From: Earliella scabrosa
Taxonomy: Eukaryota > Basidiomycota > Agaricomycetes > Polyporales > Polyporaceae
Assembly (NCBI GenBank): GCA_022605405.1
Contig: JABYQQ010000004.1
Coordinates: 2,852,001 to 2,916,000 of the forward strand
DNA: 64,000 nt
Direction: 5' to 3'
Shown: positions 36,727 through 48,217 of the stretch, in pieces
Layout: the number at the start of each line of letters is the position of its first letter
Position numbering within the stretch: position 1 is the first letter of the stretch
Position numbers and translations under genes: made by a program
The notes under the pieces: model-generated
Told to the model about the DNA's origin: nothing
Seen by the model: only the letters and a program-made list of their open reading frames with translations
The model's database searches: none

Positions 36727-38429
36727 ATGTCCGACACTGCCCATCTACAGGAGGTCAGTCTCTATGTTCTCGATGCACGGGACCATTTTATTGATAAGGG
36801 TGTAGCTTGTGCAATTTATACGAGACAAAAACCCGCAGGTCCGCCAGATCGCCCTTTCAAATCTCTTGCCGCAGACGCCCAAAGGATCACCTCATCGGGA
36901 TCTCTTCTATTCTGGCCTCCGAGGGGGTGGCTTGCAGCAAAAGCAGGACAACGACATCATTCGGGACATAAAGATACTATGCAGAGATACACTGGTGTGT
37001 ATAGTTTTTTGATATCGGTTCTTGCAAAATTAACCTAGTCGGGCTCGCAACAGGCCACGGCCCACGATGCGTTCAGGGCCCTTGTAAATCTGTCTGACAA
37101 CTCGCTCCTTGTGGGGACGCTGTCGGAACCTTCTTTTATGAGATTTATTGTATCGTATACTCTTGTGGGTCCCTCATCTATTCGGCAGAGCCATGCGCTT
37201 ATATGACCCGGGTCGGCCGCAGAATCCGCAATCGATCCTCGCGGATCTCGCGTCGATGCTACTCTCGAACGTGACCGCTTCTGCGAGCGCATGCTCCGTG
37301 CTTCTCTCATTAAAAGTATCCGTTCTTCCCGATTCGAAGTCGCCCATGAAGGTCTTTCCCGTGGACTCGCGGTCGGGAACCTGTCCGGCGCCCGTGCCAT
37401 ATCCGCCAGGGGATCCCAAGGAGGTCGATGCGCTCCCTTTGCTTCTGGACGCCTTTGTCAAGGCAGCGCGGGTCACAGATGACAAAGATCCGTCGAAGCA
37501 TCAGTTCAAAGGCGACTTGCACTTCCTCGCAAGTGTGTTTGCCAATCTGAGCACGGTAAGAGGGCACTTCTTGTTCGGTGGGCTACCCATCAACCTCATT
37601 GTGATATCATCCAGGTCCCTGCTGGACGCATGTTCTTCTTGACTCCCAGGTCATCAGATCCCCTCGCCGATGACGCTGACTTGGAGTACCCCTTGTCGAA
37701 GCTCTTGGCATTCACGGAGCACAAGGACACTATTAGAAGAGGAGGCGTGGCCTCTACGATCAAGTAAGATCTATCATGCCATATTCTGTCGATATGCTGA
37801 CTGGGCTATAATGTCTCAAGAAACTGTGCATTCCAATCATCCGCCCATCGTGCACTCTTGTCCGAAGAAAGCGAGAAGGTCGCAGTTCCTCCTTCGACAA
37901 TCGCAGCGCCCGGCATCGACATCCTCCCTTATGTCCTCCTCCCGTTAGCCGGTCCTGAAGAGTTCGACCTGGAGGTATTGTATTATTCTCATCGTTATAA
38001 CTCTCAAGCAGGGCTGACGTCCGTCACAGGACCAGGAGAAGCTTCCGTCCGCATTGCAGTTTCTCCCGCCCACGAAGAAGCGCGAGCCTGACCCCGTGAT
38101 TCGTCTCACGCACGTCGAGACCCTCCTTCTGCTATGCACAACCTATTGGGGACGTACTTATCTCCGGACACACGGAGTGTACGAGGTTGTCCGAGCGCTG
38201 CATGAGAATGAACAGGTGGAGAAGGTATGATGGTCTCACTGAGTCATTAGTCTAACTCCGTGCTCAGAGGAGGGATTGGCTTTAGGTCTCCGAACACGTC
38301 GAGCGATTGGTGAATTTGCTCAAGCGAGACGAAGGGAAGGAGACCATGCAGGATGGCGATGACCTGCAGGCAGCCCCAGCAGGAAGCAACGATTCCGACG
38401 ATGAAGATAGTAGAATAGAAGAGCTCTGA
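36727..38429 (+). CDS. hgh1: Hgh1-like protein, eEF2-folding cochaperone
   Basis: Hgh1 (FAM203) is an armadillo-repeat protein that passes nascent eEF2 to the TRiC chaperonin. Diagnostic pieces are VQFIRDKNPQVRQIALSNLL near the N-terminus, AHDAFRALVNLSDN, QSILADLASMLLSNVTAS, FKGDLHFLASVFANLSTV, GRMFFLTPRSSDPL, and near the C-terminus LPTKKREPDPVIRLTHVE-like sequence (read as FLPPTKKREPDPVIRLTHVE) with THVETLLLLCTTYWGR. About eight exons are needed. The C-terminus is acidic (SDDEDSRIEEL). It is divergent from SPT20 and convergent with the GST gene, 112 bp away. Confidence 0.9.
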
Positions 38430-38541
38430 GTTGTATCGTTACGATGTCATGTAGCCTGTAGAGAGATCCGGCGCTGTAGCTCCCATCCAGTCTTCGATCG
38501 GATTAGTCTGGCTAACTTCCAAGGATATAAGTACCAAGCTG

Positions 38542-39378
38542 CTACTCCACTGGAAGGTCGCATCCAACATCGACCGTCTGGTACCTTTCAAATTCATGCA
38601 TAAACCGCATCCAATGGCCGTCATCCCAACGCATGATATCCTTCCACTCGTCGCTCCCCTCCCCACAGACAACCTTCATCGACGTCAACCACGATGCGAT
38701 GGTGACGTCTGCGAACGCAATATTTCCTCCGGTGAAGAACATCTTCTTCGTCCCATCGGCCTCGAGCCAGCCCTTGAACATGTGCAGCCCATCCTCCACC
38801 GCCTTCCAGTGCTTCGCGCGTTTCTCGCTACCAACCGGCGCCAGCTCCTCCAGCTTGACCTTGCAGGACGCCTCGTGTACCCTGCGAAACCCCTCCGCGC
38901 TCCGTTGGCTCAGCTGTTTGTACGTCGCGAGCAAGCCGATTGCCAGGAGGTCCATCATGATCGCGTTACGGAACGCAAGGTTGAAGGCCTCGTGCAGGGC
39001 GTCTGTCTCCTTCGGGATGAGGGTCGCCGTGGATGGGTAAGTCTTGTCGAGATACCGCGCGATAACGGCGGATTCGGTCACTGTTGCGCCCGTGTTTGGG
39101 TCGTAGATCGTAGGCAGAGTATACCGCGGCGCTCCGTCCTCGGTGTACGTCGCCCCGATCCTTTTCAAGAGAGGAGCAATGTCGGGAGTCTCCACCCAGA
39201 CAGTCTTGTAGGGGATGCCTTTGATATTCAGGCAGTACCTAAAGGAGGTATTCAGATGATACACCCAAGCACGGGGAGCCAAGCTGTACGCTTACCTTGT
39301 CTTCCAGGTATTAGGTGACCATGCCTTGTCCTTGGACGCGTTGCCCGGAATGTCGTAAAACACGATGGGCTCGCACAT
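38542..39378 (-). CDS. Glutathione S-transferase, fungal FuA type
   Basis: A cytosolic GST of the FuA class, which is expanded in wood-decay fungi and binds lignin- and wood-derived phenolics. Two exons: the first encodes MCEPIVFYDIPGNASKDKAW and SPNTWKTR, and an intron at about 39240-39296 leads to YCLNIKGIPYKTVWVETPDI. The thioredoxin-fold cis-Pro and Glu-Ser glutathione site are seen in YTLPTIYDP and TVTESAVIARYLDKTYP. The helical domain follows, with NIAFADVTIASWLTS as the capping motif. About 260 residues, normal for the class. Ser in the NASKD region may replace the usual catalytic Ser/Tyr; this is inference. It is divergent from a small uncertain gene at 39556. Confidence 0.92.
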
Positions 39379-39555
39379 GCTACTAGTACCATGAGGCCAA
39401 GGCTAGGGCCAGGTCCCGTGTTGAGGGTCTGTCAATGGCCGCTCGATTCTCGACTTTTGAAGGCCACTGCTGACGCTACAAATATAGGCCTGCGCTACGC
39501 CGACCCCCACCCGCCCGCTTGTCATTGGACATCTGCCTCGGACTTGTCGACAACG

Positions 39556-39899
39556 ATGCCCGAGCTTATTGAAGCAACTTGGTAAGCTTTCCCACTCCTC
39601 TTCTTCGACGGTGACGGTATTTCATACGCAGGTCCTGCCTGGTCCTGTTCGAAATGTCACCTTGTGTCTCCTACACGTCAAGTTACCTGCGACGGCTCTC
39701 GGGCATAGAAACACCAACGTCATACGACACGGACATGCGACATCAGGCGAGAGTTACCATTGAAGTTGGGCCCGGATATGAGTGCGCACATAGGCTACGT
39801 GGCGCGCACATAGGCTACATTGCGCGCACGGCTTCGCTTACCGGGGGTAATATTGTGAGTACGACTGTGTGGCGTAATAGCGAAGCATGCTCACCGTAA
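39556..39899 (+). CDS. Possible small two-exon gene
   Basis: MPELIEATW is followed by a GTAAGC donor at 39582 and a GCAG acceptor at about 39632, opening a frame of about 90 more codons that contains SYLRRLSGIETPTSYDTDM and HQARVTIEVGPGYECAHRL. It runs through a 20-bp tandem repeat (about 39783-39830, unit GCGCACATAGGCTAC plus linker). No family is recognised. It starts 177 bp from the divergent GST gene. It may be a real orphan or a decayed remnant. Confidence 0.3.
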
Positions 39900-40220
39900 T
39901 ATCATGATCCCGAGGTCAAGGCGGGGAGGGTTTGCTCACCAAGGCAAACGTTAAGTCTCTTGTATTGGCTTTGGGTTCGGGTTCCTGTGAGATGGACCAC
40001 AGGCATGTGCTGCGAAGCTTCTACGATGAAGAAGGTCGTCATAGTCCCAACTCTATGACAAAGAATACATGTGAAGAGCGAATGGAAACTAGTAGTATGT
40101 GTCGTTGGAGGTGTAATAAGCAGAAATTATTAGTGTACTCCCGAATGGTGTCAGTCTTGCTCCGCAATACATACGCAGACATGCTGCAAATAACGATAGA
40201 ATGGTACAGCGCGACACAGG
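39900..40220. other. Intergenic, no gene seen
   Basis: Only short ORFs without motifs lie between the small uncertain gene and the RTC4-like stop codon. Confidence 0.4.
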
Positions 40221-43200
40221 TCAATCCAGGGCCGTGTACTCCAGCGGCGACGGACTGAGGGCTCGAGATTGCGAATCGTCGTCGAGCAACCATCCCCACG
40301 AGCTCCGATCCTTATGCTCGCCGAAGCGGGACCGTTTGTCGCTCTCCGACTTCGGCTTCGGCTTCATCTTGGAAGAGCTCGAGGGTGCTTGGGCATCCGA
40401 GGAGTCGTCCGTGGAGTCCATCACAAGCTCGCTACCTGCGCGGAAGTTAGGGAGCCATCCGTCGCCCTTCTTCGACGTCGAAGGTTCCCTATTGACCAAT
40501 TGGCAAGAAGTGCGAGAGGTGAGCGGTGAGAGCAAATGGACAGACCAAGGGAGCGTCTCTTCCGAAACCGCTCTCACCTGGCAGACTCCCGTTGACGTCG
40601 TTCCCTTGCGATCTGCAAGGGATTCTTCGCCGTAGGCGTCAATCCAGTATTGCCGGATTGCGGCGCTTGGGACTTCGCTCGGGGGGTCGAATCTATTGAC
40701 ATCGAGACCTGGGTGTTCATTCTGCGCGTAGGGAAGGGTGCGGCTTGAGATGATGAAGGTGGCGGGTCCACTTCCTGTATGTCCGAATCATCTTGTCGTG
40801 AACTTGCCCTGGACGTTGACCGAGCTCTTGGACGGGGTCGCGGCTTGACCTTAGCTTTCGGAGTAGCGTCCTGCATGGCGGAGGGTCCGACGTCAGTCAT
40901 CTCGACGTCGCTCTTCGCGTCGCGCGTCTTCCGCCTTCGTTTCGTTGGACCCGCCGCATCGGACTCCGCAGTATCACTGCTGAGTTCAATCACAACGCTT
41001 CCTGCGTCGGGACCGACATTGCGTTTGGTAGAGCGACCACGCGACATTCCTCGAGTCTTCCGCTTCGATCCGGATCCGCCACTGGGAGGTGAAGATGATG
41101 GTCCCATCGACTCAACATCTGTTTGCGCTCCAGAAGCCTTGGGCCTTGGCCGAGGTCGAGGCTTGAAGGTCGACTCAGTCGCGGTTTCCGCCCTCCGCGC
41201 CTCCTCCTCCTCTCTCCTTTCCTCTTCCTCGAGCTCCCTCCGTCGAACGCGTGCACGCTCCATGAACATTTGCTCGGTCGCCCCCAACCTATCTTCTATC
41301 AGGCTCCCTCCATGCGAGAGGTCACCTTCGCCCTCATCTGCGGGAAACATCGCAACGCCATACTCCACGCTCTCGCGCAGGGTCTCTATCGCTGTGGCAC
41401 GAGGAAGAACGAGATCTTCGATGATGAGGCGCACTGCGGCTTCAGGCAGGAGTACCAGGGTGATGAAATCCGAAGGAGTGAGAGGCAACGTCGCGTCAGG
41501 GTGGAATCCAGCTGGAGGGAACAAGTCGCACAATGTCTGGTGAATGATGACATATCCGAGCTCGCCGTAGCTAAAATCCGTGATTAGCATGGGTTCGCCA
41601 AGATGACGCGCGTGAGACGCAGAGGGGACTGGAAAACGCACTATCCCGGTTGCGTCTTGTTAAAGTGCATGAATTGCCCTCGCGCGCCTGCCGTCTGGCG
41701 CGATCCATGCTGCCGTACGTTCTTCACCGCCTCCTGCCAAAACTCATTCTCTTTCCTAGCTCGCCTACTGCCACTCGATTGACTAACTCCAGGTGCGAAG
41801 TCTTCATCAACGTCGTCCACGATGGCTTGTAGATCACTCTTGAAACTCTTGACCCTGTCAGCGAGCTTATCCCAATCTATCTTCGTCGGCCACCCTTTCC
41901 TCCGTGCACGAGGGATCCAGTCGCGTTCAAAGCGATGTCGTTGGCACACGCCTACGAATGCGGTAGGCGGAGCACTCAGACCAAGCGGGTTTGTGAGGCG
42001 GTCTTCCGGGCGCGAGACGCGCTTCGCAGCTGCAATAAGCGCTCGAAGATGGGGCGTCGGCTCAGAAGGCAGTCGTTCATCACACCACGGACATAGTGTC
42101 TTTGGATCGATGGATGGATGAAGACCCACTACGTCACAGGATGAGTCAAACGCTCAGATATATGCGCATATACGCACTTCCATCATCAGAATCCGAGTCG
42201 GCATCCATCGTGTGCTTTCCCGAATCTCGCCGTCGCGACTTCCTGTACGTGCCGGTCGGTTCGTCTTCACTGCTGTCCGATCCCGTGCGCAGCTTGGTGG
42301 GGGCACCGTTGCGTATACTTTCGAGTACTTGCGTCTCCATTGGAAACGGGCGCAGCCCTCGCCGGGGTCTGCGATCATCTTCGTCATCGGACGAAGACAT
42401 GGGAGAGCCCTTCCTTTGGGAATTAGCAGCGTTCCGACGCGAGGGGCTGGATGAATGCCGAGTTGCGGGCGACGACAGCGGCGAAAGCATAGGGAAGGAG
42501 GAGGGAACGCTCTTACGAGCGGATCGAGATGATTTGAGAGGAGAGAGGGCACCTATGGGGTCCGCACGTTCCTTCCCTTTCCCTTTCCCCTGACCCTTGC
42601 TTCTTGTGCTACGTTCCTCAGGGTCGCGTGCATCTTTCTTCTTGTCGATTTGGGACGACAGCGGGGAGATATCACGGAAAGGGTCCGCGTTTCCCTTCGA
42701 CGCCTTGTCCTTCGCCTTCCCGTATACACCCCTCCGTTTCTCCTTCGGCTGTGGGGCATCAGACTCCGAGGAGGAAGGTATGGTGATGACATCGCGTGTG
42801 CTTTGCGAACGAGAGAGTGGCTGGCTTCTGTCCTGCTCTTGCGACGAGACACCGAGGTCTGGGACAGTCTGTGACTTCCCGAGGCTACTCCTAGCACCTT
42901 TGTTCACCGGACGCGGCGCAGGGCGAGAGGGACGAGGGGTCATGTCCGAGTCCCTCACTTGCGCTTTCCTATGATCGCCCTTCTCTCGCGGTGGCGTGGA
43001 CTGCAGACGAGGGCGAGACCGATCCTGATTCGGGCTACGCTCGCGGAGGGGCACCTTCTTCCTCTGGTTTGCTTTCTCCGGTTCTGCAGACGAGACTGCA
43101 CGGCTTCCTGACCGAGGGTGAGGGTGAGGATGGGAGGACTGACCAGCGCCAGAAGTGGTTGAACGCGTCTCTTGTGAGTTCTCCGGGGTCTGGGCGGCAT

Positions 43201-43597
43201 TCTTCTTCTTTGGGATCTTCATCTTCTTCAGGTCTATAGCTCGATAATTGGGATCTGCCTGGTGCCGGTCAATAACAACGGGCACTTCAGCGGTGGTGGG
43301 AGCTTTGGAGGTCCGCCTGGGCCTCTGAGGCGTCTCGGAGCCATGACGTGAGGAGCCTGAAAGAAAGTCGATCTCGTCGTCGCTGGAGTCGTCGTTGAAC
43401 GTGATGGCGGTGCCCTTGCCCTTCCCGGGCGCAGCGGTTTGACTACTTGCAGGCTTGAACCGGTGTTGCGATGCTCGTTTGAAGTCGCTTCCGAAGTCTT
43501 CAAACGCGTTTGTCATGGGCTGTGGACCGCGGGTGGCTTTCGACGCGTCGGTAGCAAGTGTCTGGCCTCGACCTTTGGGATGCTGATTATAGGACAT
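40221..43597 (-). CDS. RTC4-like protein (restriction of telomere capping 4)
   Basis: A large nuclear-type protein with a C-terminal RTC4 domain. Exon 1 (to about 42174) encodes some 475 residues of Ser/Arg/Lys-rich, probably disordered sequence, including AFEDFGSDFKRASQHRFKPA and DDSSDDEIDFLSGSS. Exon 2 starts the domain: PSIDPKTLCPWCDERLP (Cys-x2-Cys), VGVCQRHRFERDWIPRARRK, and ARGQFMHFNKTQPG. An intron at 41571-41641 joins this to YYGELGYVIIHQTLCDLFPP, giving the classic KTQPGYYGELGY signature, and then LVLLPEAAVRLIIEDL. A long low-complexity tail with RPRPRPK-type motifs follows; an intron at 40489-40577 leads to the last exon ending LEYTALD. In yeast the deletion affects telomere capping; the biochemical role is unknown. 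Confidence 0.82.
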
Positions 43598-43956
43598 GAG
43601 GGTGCATGTCGTCTAGAGCAAACTGCCGTTCGTGATAGATGTTGTTGAGTTCAAGAAAGTCGGGAAAGTTGAGAATCAAGGTCAGTCGGGGACGAGACGG
43701 AGAGTCAGACGCGATCAGGGGCGCCTTCGGCGCTTGGACCAGAGTGGTCACAGTCACGGACACGTCTAGTCACAGAGAGTCACACCACATCACGTCACCC
43801 AAAGCGTTGGCGCAGGCGCCGAACAGCGATTGTCTCAGCAGTATTCTTTTTTTTTGTCTTGAGTCTTCTGTGGCTTCTGTCATGCTCTCTGAAGCACCAA
43901 CTATACGTGATTCTAGCGGCTATCCCGGACTGGCTTTCTGTCGCCACTGATAGACT

Positions 43957-46009
43957 ATGGATGGTCTTTTGGGAGCCCCTGACGAGATACTGCTCCAGGT
44001 AATGCAGTACCTCAACCTGCAGGACATCCTGGCTTTGCGGAAGGTCTGTGATTCATTTAAACGTATAAACACCATCTAAGTGAGCAATTAGACCTGTCGA
44101 CGACTTTACGACGTTACGCGGGACCGCTATGCATGGATGCAAATGTTACGGGAGCAACGGAACTGGCACTTGCCATTCCCCCTTCATCTCGATCATCCAT
44201 CATCTTGGGAAGGTCTCCCGACAGAGGGTGTCGAGGCTCTTGTTCACAGGCTGGCTCTAGTCCACACTAGATGGCTTCATCCACGCACCCAGTACTTGAT
44301 CCCCTCGCATGGCGACTCCCATCTGTCTTTCAACGACAATGCCACACGGACAATTCACTCGATCGACGTATTCCTCGACCGGTGGCTACTCTGTATATAT
44401 CAAGAGAAACTTGTCGAGATGTGGGACCTCGATCCGCTTATGCGGCGTCCTCCTCTGTCAGCACCATGCGCCCGCCAGTATCTCAAAGGCGCAGGTTCTT
44501 TTTCTTCCGCCATGACCCGCCTTCAACATCCGAACAATGTACTCACTATAGCGGTCTCTTGGTAAGCTTCAATCTTGATAACGACGCGACATCTGGTTGA
44601 CCACTCCCTCATGCAGTCACGAATCGTGCCATGTCTTGCAAGTGCAGCTATACGACTCCTATGCCATGCATGCCGTCGAAGAGCAGAGCTGTCCTCAGGA
44701 GACTCATTTTCGCACGATAGCCGTTATACCTTTGGCATCACCAACATTCTCCCTGCGTGCCATACATCCCGAACAGTCCCTTCTCCTTTTGGGACTTCCG
44801 TCATCGTTTCATCTCCTGAACTGGCATACACACGAACGTATTATCGTGAACATGGTCTCAGAAGAAGAAGAGGAATTGGTGGGTGAAGTCACGATAATGC
44901 ACCTTTCTTGTTGGGCTGACAACGCCAACAGTGGAACGGGGTGGTGGCTGCCACGTTCCTCACACAGCAACATATTCTCGTCGTCAAGGCACACTCACTT
45001 GAAATATGCACCCTACTCGATAGCCCCCAGCTCCGCATGCACGACCACGAACAGCATGTCGATAGTCGCCCACACCCGCCTGTCAAGGGTCTAACACGCC
45101 AGATGTCCGCGGCAGTCCACTCGCACTTCTTCCCAAGCACGACATTCCGTGGTGTATCCTTGTCTCGAGCAATAGTCGTCTCCCCAAAGGTACAGACCGA
45201 AAACGATGCGCAACCGAGCCCGGAGACCACGACAGTATCTTTGACGTTCCTGGCGTACGACGTCATCCGGGGACTCTTCCATTGCTCCGTATCCGTCATG
45301 ATTCCACACGATTCAAACAATCCCCAGGTCATGTTACCTCCGATAGACGTCCAGGTCCGTCTGCTGGCGGCACACAACATGGCCGTGCCTGTCGCTCCTG
45401 GCGATACGGAAGACGGCACACCCACTCCTCGCAGTGGGTTCTCCCAAGGAGCGCGAGGGTTTGTCTCCGCGTGCGCACTTGGCCCGGCAGGACGCCGTGG
45501 CGTGTGGGTCGAGCGCAGGCGCGGTGCAGTGCGGCGGGTCGTCTATGGGTTCTCGGCCGAACCAGAAGACTCGGATGAAGAGGAAGCAGGCGTCGAACTT
45601 GTAGGAAGACCTCCATCAATACCTTCGCGCACGAAGAAGGGGAAGAAGAAGGGGAAACAATTGAAGAAGCAGGGTTTTCAACCCGGTACGCCCGTCTCTG
45701 CGAGTGCAACCGCAGACTCGGAGGACGCGGACCCCACCTCTCTGGGATGGAACGGGCAGCACCCCATTGCAATCGAGGGAAAGGAAGTCTATGAGGTCAA
45801 TTCGTACGATCTTCGAGGTGCGTCCGTCATGACCGCCTGCACTAACCTCGCAACATCGTGTACTATGGTCGTGGCTGATTCTTCTGCTCTGCGCAGACGA
45901 CATCACGCACATCGCCTTCTCCGAAGTGACAGGATTAATCGCTCTGGGTACGCGCAAGGGAGACATTCGGGTGCTCGGCCGATCGGAGGCACGTCCGACC
46001 GGAGCGTAG
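43957..46009 (+). CDS. F-box protein, SCF substrate receptor candidate
   Basis: The N-terminus MDGLLGAPDEILLQVMQYLN and, after an intron near 44046-44090, TCRRLYDVTRDRYAWMQML form an F-box, which binds Skp1 in SCF ubiquitin ligases. The rest is about 560 residues with beta-rich pieces such as HSIDVFLDRWLLCIYQEKLV, VLQVQLYDSYAMHAVEEQ, FLTQQHILVVKAHSLEI and, at the end, ITHIAFSEVTGLIALGTRKG. Several look like degenerate WD-type blades, so a beta-propeller is likely. A basic linker (TKKGKKKGKQLKKQ) lies near residue 440. Introns fall near 44563-44617, 44876-44931 and 45818-45898. It is divergent from the RTC4-like gene over 359 bp. Confidence 0.8.
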
Positions 46010-46236
46010 AGTGGGTCTCGCACTGTGCCGGGCGGAATCCGGCTTTGCATGAACATACGCGTCGTGACGGCAGTACACCACTCGATGTTACTCTCGTCAC
46101 TCCCATTGCAACTCCAGTCCCGTGATATGAGCACGTCGGAGCAGTAGTGGGTAAGTGCCTGCAAGTGAAGGCTACAGTGAGTTCGCTGTACGATAAAAAT
46201 AGATGTGGACCACTTTCAGTGCGCATGAGTGCGGAG

Positions 46237-46243
46237 TATAAAA
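46237..46243 (+). promoter_or_regulatory. TATA box of dienelactone-hydrolase copy 4
   Basis: TATAAAA lies 70 bp before the ATG at 46313. Confidence 0.6.
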
Positions 46244-46312
46244 CCTAGTGTGACTTCACAGGTATCCTCAGGACATCCCACAGGATCTCTCTAGCTAACT
46301 CCCAGTTTCACC

Positions 46313-47353
46313 ATGCCCGAGCTCTGCGACAAGTGCTTCACTGGTGAGCAACACATTCTGATCCTCTCTTTGCCAGGATCGAGCTGAGAGGCACAATCCA
46401 GGCGTCCGTCATGAAGGTGAACCTGAAGGTCGGTCTTTCCTCCCGTCAATCCCGAAGTTTTGGCTGATCTCCCCTGGATCTAGGCAAGATCGAGCAGATC
46501 GGAGGAGTAGAATGCTATGTGGGCACGCCTACCGGCGACTACCCCAAGGACAAAGTCGTCCTCTTCCTCTCCGACGTCTTCGGCATCCCACTTGTCAACA
46601 ACAAGGTGTGTGCCGAGTCCGGTTCCATCTTCGCGCAGTAGTGCTCATCTCATCCCTGTGATCCTGTACAGCTCCTCGTCGACGACTTCGCGCGGAATGG
46701 CTACCGCACGATCATGCCGGACCTCTTCCAAGGAGACGCACTCCCCGAGGACGCGATGTCCCGCACCGACTTCGATCGTGCTTCCTGGATAGGGAGACAT
46801 GGACCCGAGAGCTGGAAGCCCGCCGTCGACGCCGTCGTCAGCGCACTCCAGGCGGAGGGCGTCACCTGGATCGGGACGACTGGGTACTGCTTTGGAGCCC
46901 CACCTGCGTGGTACCTCGCTTTCAAGGGCGCGAGCAAGGTTACCGTCGTCTCGCACCCCTCGCGTCTCCGCATCCCTGAGGACCTTCAGGTATGCGACAT
47001 GGCGGCTCTATCGTGGGCTGGCGCTTATCCTCGCTCCGTAGGAATACTACGAGAAGGCCAAGGCACCCCTGTTAATCAACAGCTGCGAGACCGACTCCCA
47101 GTTCCCACCGGAAGCTCAGAAGGTAGCGGACGAGATCCTCGGCGACGGCAAGTTCGCGCCGGGCTATGAGCGTACCTACTGGGATGGCTGCACCCACGGG
47201 TTCGCTGTCCGTGGGGACATGGTGAGAACTCTCAAGTGCCTCCACAAATGTCGCTGACGCCTTTTCTCCCAGAGTGATCCCAAGGTGAAGGCTGGGAAGG
47301 AGGGAGCTTTCGAGGCCACTGTGAAGTTCTACAACAAGTACAAAGACCTGTGA
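46313..47353 (+). CDS. Dienelactone hydrolase-like protein, copy 4 (dispersed)
   Basis: Same family and the same exon plan as the three copies at 7.7-12.7 kb. The N-terminus is MPELCDKCFTGVRHEGEPEG, with the Cys-x2-Cys pair, and the putative triad is kept: Cys in GYCFGA, Asp in NSCETDS, His in GCTHGFAVRGD. It differs in the cap region (ALPEDAMSRTDFDRASWIG), after the nucleophile (PPAWYLAF), and ends FYNKYKDL. It is the most diverged of the four and closest in pattern to the general fungal family, so it may represent the parental form. It lies 34 kb from the array and is next to the FIP gene, which points the opposite way. Confidence 0.93.
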
Positions 47354-47662
47354 GATGTCTTCACGAGTGTAACATGTACAATTACGGCACTGGAGGGGTT
47401 TGTGCAATCGTCAAGTCTAGTCATAAGTCCACGTTCGTGGTACCCAGCCAATCAAGCTGGTCGTCCGCCTCAATCGGCGCGCAATGTCGTGACTCGACAA
47501 GCCCGATCAGAAGCAGACAGCTCTGTGCCAGACAAGGCGAACAACGCCACACTGTTCCAGTCTCATGAACTACCATCTACACAAGATTTCCTGACGGATG
47601 CGGAGATAACTATCACAGTCGCTGCATGCTACCGGGCCACTGCCCTCCTGGTTGCCACCCTC

Positions 47663-48001
47663 CTAGTTCCACTGAGCGACGAGGAACTGGTTGCCGTTGT
47701 CCGGGTCAACGGCGTAGACGCGGATGCGGGAGGTGTCCTCGATGCCGCGGCCGGCGTTGTACTCGAGGAAGTTGACCTTCTGCGAGCCATCGCCCGAGAC
47801 GGAGTAGGCCTGGCGCACGCCGAGGTCGGTCTCGTTCTTGACGATACGGTAATCGTACCGCTTGTTGGTGAGGACGCGGGGGAAGACGACGTTGTCGATG
47901 AAGCGGCTGGGGTTTCCGCGCGTCCAGTTCGGCGTGTAGTCGACGCAGAACTTCTTGTCCTGGGAGATGATCTGGAAGTAGGCCAGAGTGAGGTCGCACA
48001 T
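47663..48001 (-). CDS. Fungal immunomodulatory protein (FIP), LZ-8 family
   Basis: This 112-residue protein has the length and layout of FIPs such as LZ-8 of Ganoderma and FIP-fve: a short N-terminal helix used for dimer formation, then an immunoglobulin-like beta sandwich with weak carbohydrate binding. Matching blocks are VDYTPNWTRGNPSRFIDNV, FPRVLTNKRYDYRI, DLGVRQAYSVSGDGSQKVNF and the end QFLVAQWN. No signal peptide is present, as usual. The coding part is one exon; upstream, splice signals suggest two introns in the 5' leader (about 48002-48170) and a TATA box at 48211. Unlike the best-known FIPs, it has two cysteines (residues 2 and 19) and two N-x-T sequons (NWT, NET). It contains no His and only the initiator Met, as is typical. 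Confidence 0.88.
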   Translation of the reverse strand: MCDLTLAYFQIISQDKKFCVDYTPNWTRGNPSRFIDNVVFPRVLTNKRYDYRIVKNETDLGVRQAYSVSGDGSQKVNFLEYNAGRGIEDTSRIRVYAVDPDNGNQFLVAQWN

Positions 48002-48210
48002 GATGGCTACTTAGGTGCGAAGGATGTCAGATATTGGAAAGGATAGACAGGGCAAGGGTACGGGCTCTCGGGTGTACCTTGGCTGAATTGGTGAGGATGC
48101 TATGGAAGCGGTCAGTGTGGCATACACGATAGGTGGACGACGGACACTCACAGAGTGAAGCGGGTGGTGCAAGAGACGATGCTGGGGATACGAAGGTCAG
48201 CTCGCGGGTC

Positions 48211-48217
48211 CTTTATA
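48211..48217 (-). promoter_or_regulatory. TATA box of the FIP gene
   Basis: On the minus strand the sequence reads GTATAAAGG about 210 bp before the FIP start codon. The distance fits a leader containing two small introns. Confidence 0.5.
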
